A stretch of 64,000 nucleotides of DNA from UBA1227 sp045642705 (GTDB lineage Bacteria > Bacillota > Clostridia > Oscillospirales > Acutalibacteraceae), in the NCBI GenBank assembly GCA_045642705.1, contig JAZUJK010000016.1:1-64000 (forward strand), in the 5' to 3' direction. Each line of letters begins with the position of its first letter. Positions within the stretch are counted from its first letter, which is position 1. Both the position numbers and the translations under genes were made by a program. The notes under the pieces were generated by a model. It was given only the letters and a program-made list of their open reading frames with translations. It did no database searches and was not told the origin of the DNA. This document shows positions 1 to 9,931 of the stretch, in pieces.

Positions 1-1
1 A

Positions 2-2926
2 AAAGGTGAAATAACACAAGAGCAATATGATGCTCTACAAAGAGAAATCATCGAAACCGAAGCTGAATTAAAACGATTAGAACAGCAAGCTTCCACTACT
101 AACGCTACGCTTACAAAGATTGGTGATGTAGGTTCCAAGCTTGAATCCGTCGGTAACGGAATTACGAATGTTGGTAAGAAGGTATCTGTTGTATCTGCTG
201 CAGTAACTGGAATGGGCATTGCTTCTGTAAAGACCGCTGCCGACTTTGAAAGCTCGATGAGTCAGGTACAGGCGACAATGGGAATCACCAAGGATTCCAT
301 GTCAAATGTAAATGGCGAAAGCGTCAATACAATGGAGGCACTTTCCGACCTTGCAAAGCAGATGGGTTCTGAGACAGCCTTCTCTGCCAGTGAGTGTGCA
401 GAAGCATTAAACTATCTAGCACTTGCAGGATACGATACACAGGAAATGGTCGATACTTTACCAACAGTACTGAACCTTGCTGCTGCCGGTAATATCGACC
501 TTGCTTCTGCTTCTGACATGGTCACAGATGCTATGTCTGCCCTTGGAATGGAAACATCCGAAGCAGATACAATGGTTGACCAGATGGCAAAAACTGCATC
601 CAGCACCAATACTTCTGTATCACAGTTAGGTGAAGGTATTCTTACCATCGGTGCGACTGCAAAATCCATCAAAGGCGGTACAGCTGAATTAAATACTGCT
701 CTTGGTATCCTTGCTAACAACGGTATCAAAGGCGCTGAAGGTGGTACTCATCTTCGTAACGTCATTCTTTCCTTACAGAATCCTACTGATAAAGCTGCTG
801 CCTGCATGGAACAGCTCGGTGTTGATGTTTATGATTCTCAAGGTAATATGCGTTCTTTGAATGACATCCTTGGTGACTTAAATACCAGTATGGAAGGAAT
901 GACCTCTGCGGAGAAAACAAATATTATCAGTTCCATCTTCAACAAAACTGACCTTTCCTCTGTAAATGCCCTTCTTGCAAATACAGGTGAAACATGGGAC
1001 AGCTTGCAGAATTCCATCACTAACAGCGCCGGTGCTGCTCAGCAGATGGCTGATACACAGCTTGATAACTTATCCGGTCAGCTTACAATCCTTAAATCTG
1101 CATTAGAGGGACTTGCTATCTCAATTGGTGAAGCTTTGATGCCGATGGTAAAAAATATCCTTTCTAAGATTCAGGGATTTGTAACTTGGCTAAATAATCT
1201 GGATGATGGCACAAAACAAGTCATTGTAAAGATTGGATTATTTGTTGCAGCTCTTGGGCCAGCGCTAGTGATTCTAGGAACCGTGATATCGAGGGTCGGT
1301 GTCGCGATGCAGGCCTTTAGTAAGTTTGGACTAAAAATTACTAGTCTGGTATCAAAGGCTGGTGGTTTATCTGGAGTGATGAGCAAAGTCGGTACAGCAA
1401 TCATGGGTATCAATCCGGTTGTAATTGCTGTTGTTGCTGCTATCGCTGTTTTGGTTGGAGCCTTCGTTCATCTTTGGAATACCAATGAAGAATTCCGAAA
1501 TAAGATAATTGCTATCTGGGAACGTATCAAGAGCATCTTTTCAGGATTTGCACAAGGAATTACTGACAGACTTAACGCGCTGGGATTTGACTTTGAGAAC
1601 TTCGGCGAAGTGGTATCTGCTATATGGAATGGTCTGTGTGACTTCCTTGCACCTGTATTTGAAGGCGTATTTACATATATCGCAAATGTACTGGAAGAGA
1701 CACTGGGTATCATTACCGGTATTCTAGATATCTTTATTGGCATCTTCACTGGCAACTGGTCACAGGTATGGGAAGGTGTAAAAGGCATCTTCTTATCCAT
1801 CTGGAACTTCATCGTCAACTCTTTTACTAACATCATGAATGTACTTCGTGGCGTTGCGGATGTTGTTCTTGGCTGGTTCGGTACAAGTTGGAATGAGGTA
1901 TGGACTGGTATCAGAGATTTCTTTGTAAATCTTTGGACTGGAATCGTCAACTTCTTCACAGGTCTGTGGGAAGGCATCAAGAATACGGTTCAAACCGCCA
2001 TTATGTTTATCGCAGCAATTTTGGAAGCTGCCTTTGATATCATCACCCTTCCATTTAGATTTATCTGGGAGAACTGCAAAGAGATTATTATTGCTGTCTG
2101 GAATGCAATAAAGACTAAAGTATCCTCTGCAATCAATGCGATATCTACAGTTATCAGTACAGTGCTTAATGCCATAAAAACTGTTTTCACAACAGTATGG
2201 AATGCAATCAAAACACACGTAACAACTGTAGTAAATGCAGTAAAAACCGTCGTCACCACTGTATTCAATGCCATTAAGAGCGTTGCTACCACCGTATGGA
2301 ATGGCATCAAAACAGCTATCACTACTGTCGTTGATGGTATTAAGAGCAAGATTTCATCGGTATTCAATTCTGTAAAAAGCACGGTATCTTCTGTGTTTAA
2401 CGGAATCAAATCCACTGCCACTTCTGTATGGAACGGTATCAAATCAGCTATCACAACACCAATTGAAGCTGCAAAGAACAAAGTAAAATCTGTTGTTGAT
2501 GCGATTAAGGGCTTCTTCTCCGGAATGAAGATTTCTTTACCTCACATCAAATTACCGCACTTCAAGGTAACAGGCTCTCTTTCTATCGCACCGCCAAGCG
2601 TACCTCATCTTTCAATTGACTGGTACAAAAACGGTGGTATTATGAATCGCCCTACCATCTTTGGCATGAACGGTAGCTCACTGATGGCTGGCGGTGAAGC
2701 TGGGCAAGAAGCAATCCTGCCACTTAGCGGATTCTATAAACAGCTTGAAGCTATGCTCGATAGCAAAATGAATACTGCTGGTATGGAAAGATATCTTGCA
2801 ATCATCGCAGACAACAGTTCTAAGGGCATTTACTTGGAAGATGGAACCCTTGTTGGTCATCTTCTTCCTGCAATCGATAATGGCCTTGGAAAACAACAGA
2901 AATTATCAAGGAGGCTTGCACTATGA
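2..2926 (+). CDS. Phage tail tape measure protein (5' partial)
   Basis: This protein sets tail length and occupies the tail lumen of siphoviruses. The frame is open from base 2, so the true start is upstream; 974 residues are visible. The visible N-terminal 70 residues are a charged coiled coil. A region typical of the phage minor tail/tape measure core (TIGR01760-like) follows, with FESSMSQVQATMG near its start. Next are several hydrophobic helices (about residues 375-420 and 520-640). A long stretch of short repeats of the type VWNAIKT/VFNAIKS then covers roughly residues 690-830, with Trp or Phe at regular spacing. The C-terminal 120 residues are Gly-rich and soluble. It overlaps the distal tail gene by four bases (ATGA), as expected for a translationally coupled tail module. 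Confidence 0.92.
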   Translation, partial: KGEITQEQYDALQREIIETEAELKRLEQQASTTNATLTKIGDVGSKLESVGNGITNVGKKVSVVSAAVTGMGIASVKTAADFESSMSQVQATMGITKDSMSNVNGESVNTMEALSDLAKQMGSETAFSASECAEALNYLALAGYDTQEMVDTLPTVLNLAAAGNIDLASASDMVTDAMSALGMETSEADTMVDQMAKTASSTNTSVSQLGEGILTIGATAKSIKGGTAELNTALGILANNGIKGAEGGTHLRNVILSLQNPTDKAAACMEQLGVDVYDSQGNMRSLNDILGDLNTSMEGMTSAEKTNIISSIFNKTDLSSVNALLANTGETWDSLQNSITNSAGAAQQMADTQLDNLSGQLTILKSALEGLAISIGEALMPMVKNILSKIQGFVTWLNNLDDGTKQVIVKIGLFVAALGPALVILGTVISRVGVAMQAFSKFGLKITSLVSKAGGLSGVMSKVGTAIMGINPVVIAVVAAIAVLVGAFVHLWNTNEEFRNKIIAIWERIKSIFSGFAQGITDRLNALGFDFENFGEVVSAIWNGLCDFLAPVFEGVFTYIANVLEETLGIITGILDIFIGIFTGNWSQVWEGVKGIFLSIWNFIVNSFTNIMNVLRGVADVVLGWFGTSWNEVWTGIRDFFVNLWTGIVNFFTGLWEGIKNTVQTAIMFIAAILEAAFDIITLPFRFIWENCKEIIIAVWNAIKTKVSSAINAISTVISTVLNAIKTVFTTVWNAIKTHVTTVVNAVKTVVTTVFNAIKSVATTVWNGIKTAITTVVDGIKSKISSVFNSVKSTVSSVFNGIKSTATSVWNGIKSAITTPIEAAKNKVKSVVDAIKGFFSGMKISLPHIKLPHFKVTGSLSIAPPSVPHLSIDWYKNGGIMNRPTIFGMNGSSLMAGGEAGQEAILPLSGFYKQLEAMLDSKMNTAGMERYLAIIADNSSKGIYLEDGTLVGHLLPAIDNGLGKQQKLSRRLAL

Positions 2927-3573
2927 GACCAGATATATTAATCAATAACATCTCACTCTTTCAGATGGGCTGGCTTAGAGAAAGCATCGACTTTCCAACA
3001 CCACAATCTCAGAGTGAAACCGTCGTTGTTCCCGGTCGCAATTCTCCAATCAGATTCACAGAGGCTCTTGGCTCGGTATCATTCCAGCCAAGGGCCTTTA
3101 CTATAGTTTTGTCAATGCTCGGAACACGAAGTGATTTCAATAACAGAGTGACTGAGATAATAAATCAATTTGCTGGGAGACTTGTACAGGTAATCTGTTC
3201 TGAAGAACCAACACTCTACTGTATCGGAACCATTGAAGCCGCTCCAACGTATGACCCTATTTCCAACAAAGGACAGCTCACTCTTAGCTGCACTGATGGT
3301 GATGCTTATCGTTATCACACCGACGAAACCGTTGTTCAAATAACTGGAACTAAGACCATTACACTTGTGAACGATTTTATGCCGGTTGTGCCTACAATCA
3401 CCACTACTGCCGAAGCTACCCTTGCATGGAGAATTGGTGCAGATTCTTTTTCCAAAACGGTCAGCGCAGGTACTTGGGAAATTCCTGAACTACAGCTTGC
3501 CTACGGAAGTAACTCCGTGAAAGTGACCAGCACCGGAACAACTACTTTCAGATACAGGGAGGGCCGCCTATGA
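2923..3573 (+). CDS. Distal tail protein (Dit-like)
   Basis: This 216-residue protein has the position and size of siphoviral Dit, the hub joining the tail tube to the tip complex. The N-terminus (residues 1-115) matches the usual phage-tail family layout. It has an early ILINNISLFQMGWL-type strand, a VVPGRNSPIRFTEALG segment and a central FNNRVTEIINQFAG helix. The C-terminal half is beta-rich and could be a galectin-like domain. The start ATG has an AAGGAGG site eight bases upstream and overlaps the tape measure stop. It in turn overlaps the next gene by four bases. The family call rests mainly on gene order between tape measure and Tal, supported by these motifs. Confidence 0.8.
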   Translation: MRPDILINNISLFQMGWLRESIDFPTPQSQSETVVVPGRNSPIRFTEALGSVSFQPRAFTIVLSMLGTRSDFNNRVTEIINQFAGRLVQVICSEEPTLYCIGTIEAAPTYDPISNKGQLTLSCTDGDAYRYHTDETVVQITGTKTITLVNDFMPVVPTITTTAEATLAWRIGADSFSKTVSAGTWEIPELQLAYGSNSVKVTSTGTTTFRYREGRL

Positions 3574-5027
3574 GTTTATTCAAAGTATATGTTGACGGTT
3601 CTCTTTTTTACCATCCGAATCTTTCAAAGCTTGCTATCACTGAGGCCCAGATTCAGGAAGATGCTGAAAACATCGATAGTCTTAAGCTATCCGCTCCGTT
3701 TAATCATCCTTACCTGACTTCTATCAAACCGATGGCTTCTGTGATTGTTTGCAAGAAAGGAAATGATGTTGTATTCGAAGGTCGTGCCTTAGGTGATGGC
3801 AGTGATTTTTACAACACCCATTCTTGGACTTGTGAATCCTGCCTTGCTTATCTGAAAGATACAATCCAGCCACCTTTTTCATATAAAGGAACGCTCAAAG
3901 GATTGCTGGAATACTTCATTTCTGTCCACAACAAAAATGTGGAAGAACAGAAGCGTTTCACACTTGGAATTGTAACGGTCAAAGATGATAACGATTATAT
4001 TTCCTATAGCAATTCAGAGTATTCCTGCACGATGGATGCCATCAAGAACAAGCTGATAAATACGCATGGAGGTTATCTTCAGGTTCGCTATACATCAACC
4101 GGTAAATATCTGGATTACCTTGAGGACTTCACTACCAAATCAGTGCAGACCGTTGAATTCGGTAAAAACCTTTTGAATGTCAAAATCACAAAAGACCATA
4201 CCGAGCGTGTGACTGCGCTTATCCCTCTTGGTGCGAAAAAGAAGGAAACCGACGCGGAAGGAACCGAGACAGAAACCGATGAACGTATCGATATCACCTC
4301 TGTCAATGATGGAAAAAACTATGTTTGTGATGAAACAGCAATCCAAGAAATCGGCTGGATTTGGACTTCTGAAATCTGGGATGATGTAACCCTTCCCGGA
4401 AACCTGCTTAGAAAAGCAAAAGCCAGATTATCAGATTTGGTTAAAGGCATCACCAGCATAGAACTAACAATCGTGGATGAATCAGATACCGGAGCTGATA
4501 TTGGCGATATTCGCGCTCGTATGTATGTGGAATGCATATCAAAGCCACATGGAATTCATGGCACTTATCTTTGTGTCAGTCGAACCAGAGATTACTTAAA
4601 TCCTTCTGGTAACACCATCACCATTGGAGCAAGCGGTGTAACACTTACTGCTGCTTCTGCAAAACAGAACAAGAATATCGCTGCCCTTGAAGATGACATT
4701 CTTGGGCAGACTTCAAAAATAGAATCTATATCCGGAAAAGTCGATACCATCAATTCACAGAAAATGTATCATACGGAGCTTGTGGTTGATGGTGTCAGCA
4801 TTTTCAAGGATAAATGCCAGAAAAGCAGAATGCACTGCAAGGTGTTCTCTTGGGACAAAGACATCACTGATTCCCTTGAAGCAGAAAGCTTCATCTGGCA
4901 TCGAAAGTCCTCTGATGAGGCTGCTGACGCTGAGTGGGATAAAGCTCACCGCGGCATAAAAACAATCATAATCACAACAGAGGATGTTCAGGATAATGCT
5001 TCCTTCTATTGTGAAATCATTTTATAG
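3570..5027 (+). CDS. Phage tail endopeptidase / tail-associated protein (Tal-like)
   Basis: This is a 485-residue tail-tip protein following Dit, where siphoviruses encode the gp27-like hub, often with peptidase activity. Residues 1-370 are mixed alpha/beta and resemble the hub region. They include a segment like LKDTIQPPFSYKGTLKGLLE and the stretch DYLNPSGNTITIG, which is typical near the end of this domain. The last 110 residues (after a predicted coiled coil near KQNKNIAALEDDILGQTSK) look like a separate Ig-like beta domain. No catalytic triad is obvious, so peptidase activity is not claimed. A GGGAGG ribosome site precedes the ATG, which overlaps the dit stop codon. The next gene follows after 11 bases. 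Confidence 0.78.
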   Translation: MSLFKVYVDGSLFYHPNLSKLAITEAQIQEDAENIDSLKLSAPFNHPYLTSIKPMASVIVCKKGNDVVFEGRALGDGSDFYNTHSWTCESCLAYLKDTIQPPFSYKGTLKGLLEYFISVHNKNVEEQKRFTLGIVTVKDDNDYISYSNSEYSCTMDAIKNKLINTHGGYLQVRYTSTGKYLDYLEDFTTKSVQTVEFGKNLLNVKITKDHTERVTALIPLGAKKKETDAEGTETETDERIDITSVNDGKNYVCDETAIQEIGWIWTSEIWDDVTLPGNLLRKAKARLSDLVKGITSIELTIVDESDTGADIGDIRARMYVECISKPHGIHGTYLCVSRTRDYLNPSGNTITIGASGVTLTAASAKQNKNIAALEDDILGQTSKIESISGKVDTINSQKMYHTELVVDGVSIFKDKCQKSRMHCKVFSWDKDITDSLEAESFIWHRKSSDEAADAEWDKAHRGIKTIIITTEDVQDNASFYCEIIL

Positions 5028-5038
5028 GAGGTTATTTC

Positions 5039-6853
5039 ATGGCTACAATTTTGACATCCAGTCAGCAGACCTTTGTGGATATTACTGACCAAAGAAAGCT
5101 GTCGGCATATATTACTTCAAATCTTCCTAAGACTCAGAGTGAAGACCCAAATACACTGCCTCATGAATATGCACCTAGCTGGGCAACTACGAATCTTGTA
5201 TTAACTCCGGTTATCTTTCTTGACCAGACCAATATTTCATTGACCGCTACCGGTGTAACAATCTCATGGAAGCGTAAAGATGGTGTTGCTGCTGAGACTT
5301 CACTTACAACCGGTGAATCAGTGAATAAAGGTATTCTTACAGTCAATGCGAATAAGCTGGCTGCATCCGATTCCGGCATGATTACTTATATCTGTTATAT
5401 CAGCTATTATGATTCAGAAACCAAGAACACCGTCAATATCTCCGCTGATATTACCTACACCTTGGTAAAGAATGCAACAAACGCTCGTCTTGCTTATGTA
5501 ACAGCAGATACCTATGTATTCAAGTATGACACCTCTTCCACTTTAGTTGGTGCTTCGCAAGCTACTCTTACTGCACAAGTTCAGGGCGTAACCATCAGCA
5601 AATGGCAGTACAAGAACAGCTCCGGCAACTGGGCTGATTATCCTACTACCTCTGATAATACAAGCATCACCGGTGGGACTTTGGTAGTAAAGCCAACACA
5701 TGCAGTATTCGTTGATAACGTGGCTCAAATCAAGCTCGTAACAAGCGACTCTGATGTATTTGATACTGTAACCATCACTAAGATTTATGACGGTGCCAAG
5801 GGCGATAAAGGTGCTACAGGTTCTGCAGGAAGCGGCGGTATCTCCATTGTTTTAGGAAATGAAACACAGGCAATAGCATGTACCTCTGCAGGTAAAACAT
5901 CTGCTGCATCAACTATCTCTATTCCGTTTACCGGATATGTTGGTATTACTCAAACAGCTTGTACTTGTGCTGTTGGAACCTTGCCTACGGGTATCACACT
6001 TAAAACAAATACTGCTGCGACTGCTACAGCTGCAGGTTTAATTGAATTATCTGTTGCAGCATCTTCAAACCTTGGCGCTGATGCTACCTTAACTGGAAAC
6101 ATCAATCTGACATTTACAATTTCAGGAAAGACAGCTACTAAGGTATTTACTTGGACGAAATCCAAAGCAGGAAGCAATGGTACTTCAGCAGTTGTTTTCT
6201 CTGTATATGCACCTAATGGAACTATCGTACAGAACCAGTCTGGAAAGCTTACGCTTGCCACTTCCGCTTATAGTGGAACGACTGCTATCACAAGTGCTAC
6301 TTATCAGTGGGCTAAATATGTGAATGGTACATGGACAAACATCAGCGGTGCTACCGGTTCCACCTTGGAAGTCTCTGGCGCAGATATTATCAACATCCAG
6401 TCTTACCGCTGCACGATGACATATTCCAGCAAGAACTATGTTGATGTTATCACCGTGGAAGATAAATCTGACCCTTATGTATCAGAGATGCTTTCCATCG
6501 GTGGATTTACTGTTAAGAACAATCTTGGCGGTCTTGTTCCATATATCATCGTCAGAACAAACCAGCAGGAAGTAGATGCCCTTCTTGGTATTATCAGTGA
6601 AACCGCACCTTCAAGTCCGAAGTCCGGTGATTTCTGGTACAAGATTGACCATAGCGCTAAGTCCGTAACGCTTATGAAATATAGCGGTTCTGCATGGGCT
6701 AATGCTACTGAAAAGCAAAGCCTTACTTACACTTGGTACGCACAGGATAAGGACGGTAAGGAAGTTACATTCACAAAGACCGGAAAAGTTATCTATCTTT
6801 CCGCGGCTGATATCGATAGTTTGCTTACTTTACAGTGTGATGTTTCTAACTGA
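5039..6853 (+). CDS. Phage tail fibre / Ig-like repeat protein
   Basis: This 604-residue, Thr/Ser-rich, beta-rich protein is probably part of the tail tip or baseplate fibre and may contact the host surface. Residues about 60-240 contain two Ig-like stretches. A short collagen-like segment (GAKGDKGATGSAGSGG, about residues 253-270) acts as a linker, a common feature of phage fibres. Two further Ig-like regions follow, with SATYQWAKYVNGTW and LTYTWYAQDKDGKEV as typical Trp-containing strands. The start ATG has a strong AGGAGG site. It lies between Tal and another structural gene and is certainly phage, but the exact family is not recognised. No enzyme motif was seen. Confidence 0.7.
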   Translation: MATILTSSQQTFVDITDQRKLSAYITSNLPKTQSEDPNTLPHEYAPSWATTNLVLTPVIFLDQTNISLTATGVTISWKRKDGVAAETSLTTGESVNKGILTVNANKLAASDSGMITYICYISYYDSETKNTVNISADITYTLVKNATNARLAYVTADTYVFKYDTSSTLVGASQATLTAQVQGVTISKWQYKNSSGNWADYPTTSDNTSITGGTLVVKPTHAVFVDNVAQIKLVTSDSDVFDTVTITKIYDGAKGDKGATGSAGSGGISIVLGNETQAIACTSAGKTSAASTISIPFTGYVGITQTACTCAVGTLPTGITLKTNTAATATAAGLIELSVAASSNLGADATLTGNINLTFTISGKTATKVFTWTKSKAGSNGTSAVVFSVYAPNGTIVQNQSGKLTLATSAYSGTTAITSATYQWAKYVNGTWTNISGATGSTLEVSGADIINIQSYRCTMTYSSKNYVDVITVEDKSDPYVSEMLSIGGFTVKNNLGGLVPYIIVRTNQQEVDALLGIISETAPSSPKSGDFWYKIDHSAKSVTLMKYSGSAWANATEKQSLTYTWYAQDKDGKEVTFTKTGKVIYLSAADIDSLLTLQCDVSN

Positions 6854-6868
6854 TGGGAGGTGTAATGA

Positions 6869-7426
6869 ATGGCACTATTAACTTCATGCCAGCACACCTT
6901 CCAAAGCGTGGTGGCTTATGAGGATGCTTTAGATGATGTAGAAATCCTGAAGATTCAGGTGCATGACTGCTACTCAGAAATTGCGAAAACCGCAGATGAA
7001 ATTACCAGTACCGTTCATGATACCTACATTGAAAAGACTCAGTTAGAAACCATTCAGAAAGATTTCCAGTCTAGCATTACTCAAAATAGCAGCGAAATCC
7101 GTATGGACTTTACTGCTATTACTGATGAGATAAAGGGAAACGTAGCTTATAACCAAGAGCTTCTGGAAGAATATATCCGATTCAAAGGTGCCCTTATTGA
7201 GCTTGGCAGAGTTGGTAATGCCTTCACTGCCGAGCTATCCAATGAGGAACTTGCCTTCAAGGAAAATGGTCAGAAAATCGCTTTTATCTCAAATAACAGC
7301 TTGGTTATTACCAACGCAGAAATAAGAAACAAGTTATCTCTTGGAAATGAGACCAGAGGCTGGTTCGACTTTATTCCAAGAGCAAATGGTAATCTCTCCA
7401 TCAAATGGCGAGACCCAGCATCTTAA
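6869..7426 (+). CDS. Phage minor structural protein (coiled coil, tail-tip associated)
   Basis: This is a 185-residue protein. Residues 30-115 are a charged alpha-helical region with the pattern EIAKTADEITSTVHDTYIEKTQLETIQKDF, typical of the coiled coils in C-terminal parts of phage minor structural proteins. Residues 120-185 (ELGRVGNAFTAELSNEELAF and WFDFIPRANGNLSIKWRD) form a small beta domain also seen at the end of long Tal/gp58-like proteins. It may therefore be a part of such a protein encoded as a separate gene here. The ribosome site GGGAGGTG lies upstream of the ATG, and the neighbours are tail genes in the same direction at 15 and 13 bases. Confidence 0.65.
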   Translation: MALLTSCQHTFQSVVAYEDALDDVEILKIQVHDCYSEIAKTADEITSTVHDTYIEKTQLETIQKDFQSSITQNSSEIRMDFTAITDEIKGNVAYNQELLEEYIRFKGALIELGRVGNAFTAELSNEELAFKENGQKIAFISNNSLVITNAEIRNKLSLGNETRGWFDFIPRANGNLSIKWRDPAS

Positions 7427-7439
7427 GGAGGAATGATTC

Positions 7440-9437
7440 ATGGCTAAAAGCGGAAGCATAACAACAAATGAAAAAGAAGGTCGTTCCATTACGCTGTCGT
7501 GGTCATTATCCAGTCAGGACGTAGCAAACAACACTTCTACTATCGCTTGGACACTTAAAGGCTCTGGTTCCGGCTCCGGCTGGGTTATGTCTGGTGCCTT
7601 CAAAGCAGTCATCAATGGAACAACCGTATATTCTAGTGACACCAGAATCCAGCTGTACAACAATACAACAATTGCGTCTGGAACAGCAAAAATCAGTCAC
7701 AACTCTGATGGTACTAAATCATTCAGTTTGAGCTGTGAGGCTGGTGTTTATACCTATGCGGTCAGTGTTACAGCAAGTGGTACGCATACGCTTGATACGA
7801 TTCCAAGAGCATCGACTGTATCTGCAACAAACACAAATCTGAACTCTGCTTCGACGATTACAATCACAAGAGCATCATCATCGTTTACGCATACTTTGAC
7901 TTATTCCTTTGGAAGCACCACAGGAACCATCGTTTCCAAGACAACATCAACATCCGTATCGTGGACGCCTGCACTTACACTGGCAAATCAGATACCAAAC
8001 GCGGTATCCGGAACCTGCACCATCACCTGTGACACCTACAATGGCTCTACGAAGATTGGCTCCAAAACCTGCACGCTTACGTTGACAGTACCTGCTTCGG
8101 TAAAACCCACAATGACAAGTGTTACAGCTGCACGTGTTGATGGCGATGTTCCAGCAGCATGGGCCATTTATGTTCAAAGTAAATCAAAAGCAACTGTTAC
8201 TATCAATGGAGCTGCAGGTGCTTATGGTTCTACGATATCTTCCTACTCCATTACCGGAGGCGGATATTCAAGTACGGCATCCAGTTTTACAACAGGTTTG
8301 CTTACATCCTCCGGAACAATCACTTTTACAGCAAAAGTTACGGATTCCAGAGGTCGTGTCTCTGATGAAAAAACTGTCAGTATTAGCGTTGTTGCATATT
8401 CTGCACCATCATTTACAGGCTATCTTTCACAAAGAGCAACCAGCGCTGGTGTCGTAAATGATGATGGAACTTATATCCGTGGTCTTATCTCTTACAGCTA
8501 TGCTTCCTGCAGCAGTAAGAACACTGTAACCCGTGCAACCTACTATAAAAAATCCTCTGCAACATCATGGACTAATGCTAATAAGAGCTTCTCTTCAGGA
8601 ACTGCATTCACTTTTGGTGGCGGTGCAATATCAACGGAAAGCTCTTATGATGTCAAATACACCATTACAGATGCTTTCACCACAGTAACAATTCTTGATA
8701 CGGTTTCAACAGCAGCTGTATTGATGGATTTTAAAGCCGGTGGCAAAGGAATCGCAATTGGAAAAGTTGCAGAGAAAGACGATACTTTAGAAATCGCCAT
8801 GACCACCAATCATACAAAAGCTGTCCAATCAGAACATTCTGATATTGCATATTGGCAAACAAGATATGGTGCTGATGGTGCAGCTTCTGCTAAGGCTGCC
8901 TTTGGAATCGGCACAGGCGGAGTTAATCGAGGCGTTTATGATGGAACTTTAAGCGAGTGGTTAATCTATCGAAACTCGTTAACAGCTCATACCAACGTAA
9001 TCAATGGCGACACTACTGTTACCGGCAGTCTTAAGATTGGTAACCATTCAACAGCTATAGGAACGGTAACTGATTCGAACTCTTCTACTGCTAAATCCTG
9101 CGCCAGTGCAACTTGGACTGATACAAACTCCATAGTCACATTAACAGCAGGTGTATACGTTATATCTGCCAATCTGAATTTTGCTGCAGGGACTGCTAAA
9201 CGACGCGGTGCTAGAATCCAGACGTCAACAGACGGAGGTTCTACCTATAGCACACTGTCAAATTCACAAATCCTTTATGGTGGAAGTACAACCAGCCAGA
9301 CCATTTATGTTCATACTGGCGGTATCGCATCAACGACTTCTTCTAATGGATTAAAAATCAAATTACAGGCATATCAGGATACAGGTGCTGCAATCAATAT
9401 CACATCCTCATATCTGAGGGTCGTGCGAATTGCATAG
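7440..9437 (+). CDS. DUF859-like phage minor structural protein
   Basis: This 665-residue beta-rich protein is very rich in Ser, Thr, Gly and Ala. Its opening (a GSITTNEKEGRSITLSWS-type strand, then HNSDGTKSFSLSC) matches the general look of the DUF859 siphovirus structural family found beside tail tips of Clostridia and Streptococcus phages. Residues 1-125 form one beta domain, and 125-430 hold repeated Ig-like strands. The region near FKAGGKGIAIGKVAEKDDTLEI resembles the junction before phage-tail C-terminal domains. Residues 540-665 form another beta sandwich (SCASATWTDTNSIVTLTAGVYVISA), probably a receptor-contacting head. It is the last tail gene and is followed directly by a terminator. 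Confidence 0.75.
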   Translation: MAKSGSITTNEKEGRSITLSWSLSSQDVANNTSTIAWTLKGSGSGSGWVMSGAFKAVINGTTVYSSDTRIQLYNNTTIASGTAKISHNSDGTKSFSLSCEAGVYTYAVSVTASGTHTLDTIPRASTVSATNTNLNSASTITITRASSSFTHTLTYSFGSTTGTIVSKTTSTSVSWTPALTLANQIPNAVSGTCTITCDTYNGSTKIGSKTCTLTLTVPASVKPTMTSVTAARVDGDVPAAWAIYVQSKSKATVTINGAAGAYGSTISSYSITGGGYSSTASSFTTGLLTSSGTITFTAKVTDSRGRVSDEKTVSISVVAYSAPSFTGYLSQRATSAGVVNDDGTYIRGLISYSYASCSSKNTVTRATYYKKSSATSWTNANKSFSSGTAFTFGGGAISTESSYDVKYTITDAFTTVTILDTVSTAAVLMDFKAGGKGIAIGKVAEKDDTLEIAMTTNHTKAVQSEHSDIAYWQTRYGADGAASAKAAFGIGTGGVNRGVYDGTLSEWLIYRNSLTAHTNVINGDTTVTGSLKIGNHSTAIGTVTDSNSSTAKSCASATWTDTNSIVTLTAGVYVISANLNFAAGTAKRRGARIQTSTDGGSTYSTLSNSQILYGGSTTSQTIYVHTGGIASTTSSNGLKIKLQAYQDTGAAINITSSYLRVVRIA

Positions 9438-9457
9438 CATCTTTTATTTTGGAATCA

Positions 9458-9484
9458 AGCATCTCTTCGGAGGTGCTTTTTTTA
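9458..9484 (+). terminator. Rho-independent terminator after the tail module
   Basis: The stem AGCATCTC / GAGGTGCT (one G-T wobble) encloses a TTCG tetraloop at 9466-9469 and is followed by seven T residues. It ends the tail-gene transcript just before the lysis cassette. Confidence 0.85.
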
Positions 9485-9514
9485 TACCACTTTACAGAAA
9501 TGGAGGACTCAAAC

Positions 9515-9928
9515 ATGAAGGAATTTTGGAACACAATCCAGCTCATCTTCACAGGCATTGGCGGCTGGCTTGGCTACTTTCTTGGTGGCTGGGACGGACT
9601 GCTTTATGCACTTATTGCCTTTGTTGTAATCGACTATCTCACTGGTGTCATGTGCGCAATCAATGACAGAACACTTTCCAGCGAAGTCGGCTTCAAAGGT
9701 ATCTGTCGCAAGGTGCTTATTTTCTTGCTTGTAGGAATCGCCCACATTCTTGATGTAAATGTTATCGGCTCAGGCGGTGTTCTTCGCACTGCAGTCATCT
9801 TCTTCTACATCTCCAATGAAGGCGTTTCTCTTCTTGAAAATGCAGCACATCTTGGACTTCCGGTACCAGAAAAAATCAAGGTCGTATTAGAACAGCTTCA
9901 CGACCGCTCAGAAAGCAAGGAGGAATAA
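9515..9928 (+). CDS. Phage holin (toxin secretion / phage lysis holin family)
   Basis: This 137-residue membrane protein forms lesions that let the endolysin reach the wall. Three or four hydrophobic helices are visible: about residues 8-48 (IGGWLGYFLGGW, LLYALIAFVVIDYLTGVM), 68-82 and 90-105. The YLTGVM and the later SSEVGFKGICRK segment are hallmarks of the holin_4_1 (phi29/Cph1-like) family. The C-terminus is short and charged, as usual. The start at 9515 is chosen because TGGAGG lies eight bases upstream. An upstream in-frame GTG/TTG region would fall inside the terminator and is rejected. It sits three bases before the amidase gene, forming a two-gene lysis cassette. Confidence 0.9.
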   Translation: MKEFWNTIQLIFTGIGGWLGYFLGGWDGLLYALIAFVVIDYLTGVMCAINDRTLSSEVGFKGICRKVLIFLLVGIAHILDVNVIGSGGVLRTAVIFFYISNEGVSLLENAAHLGLPVPEKIKVVLEQLHDRSESKEE

Positions 9929-9931
9929 AAC

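Noticed and set aside
2160..2520. DNA repeats in the tape measure gene as a mobile or regulatory repeat
   Set aside because: They encode regular VWNAIKT-like repeats expected in tape measure proteins.
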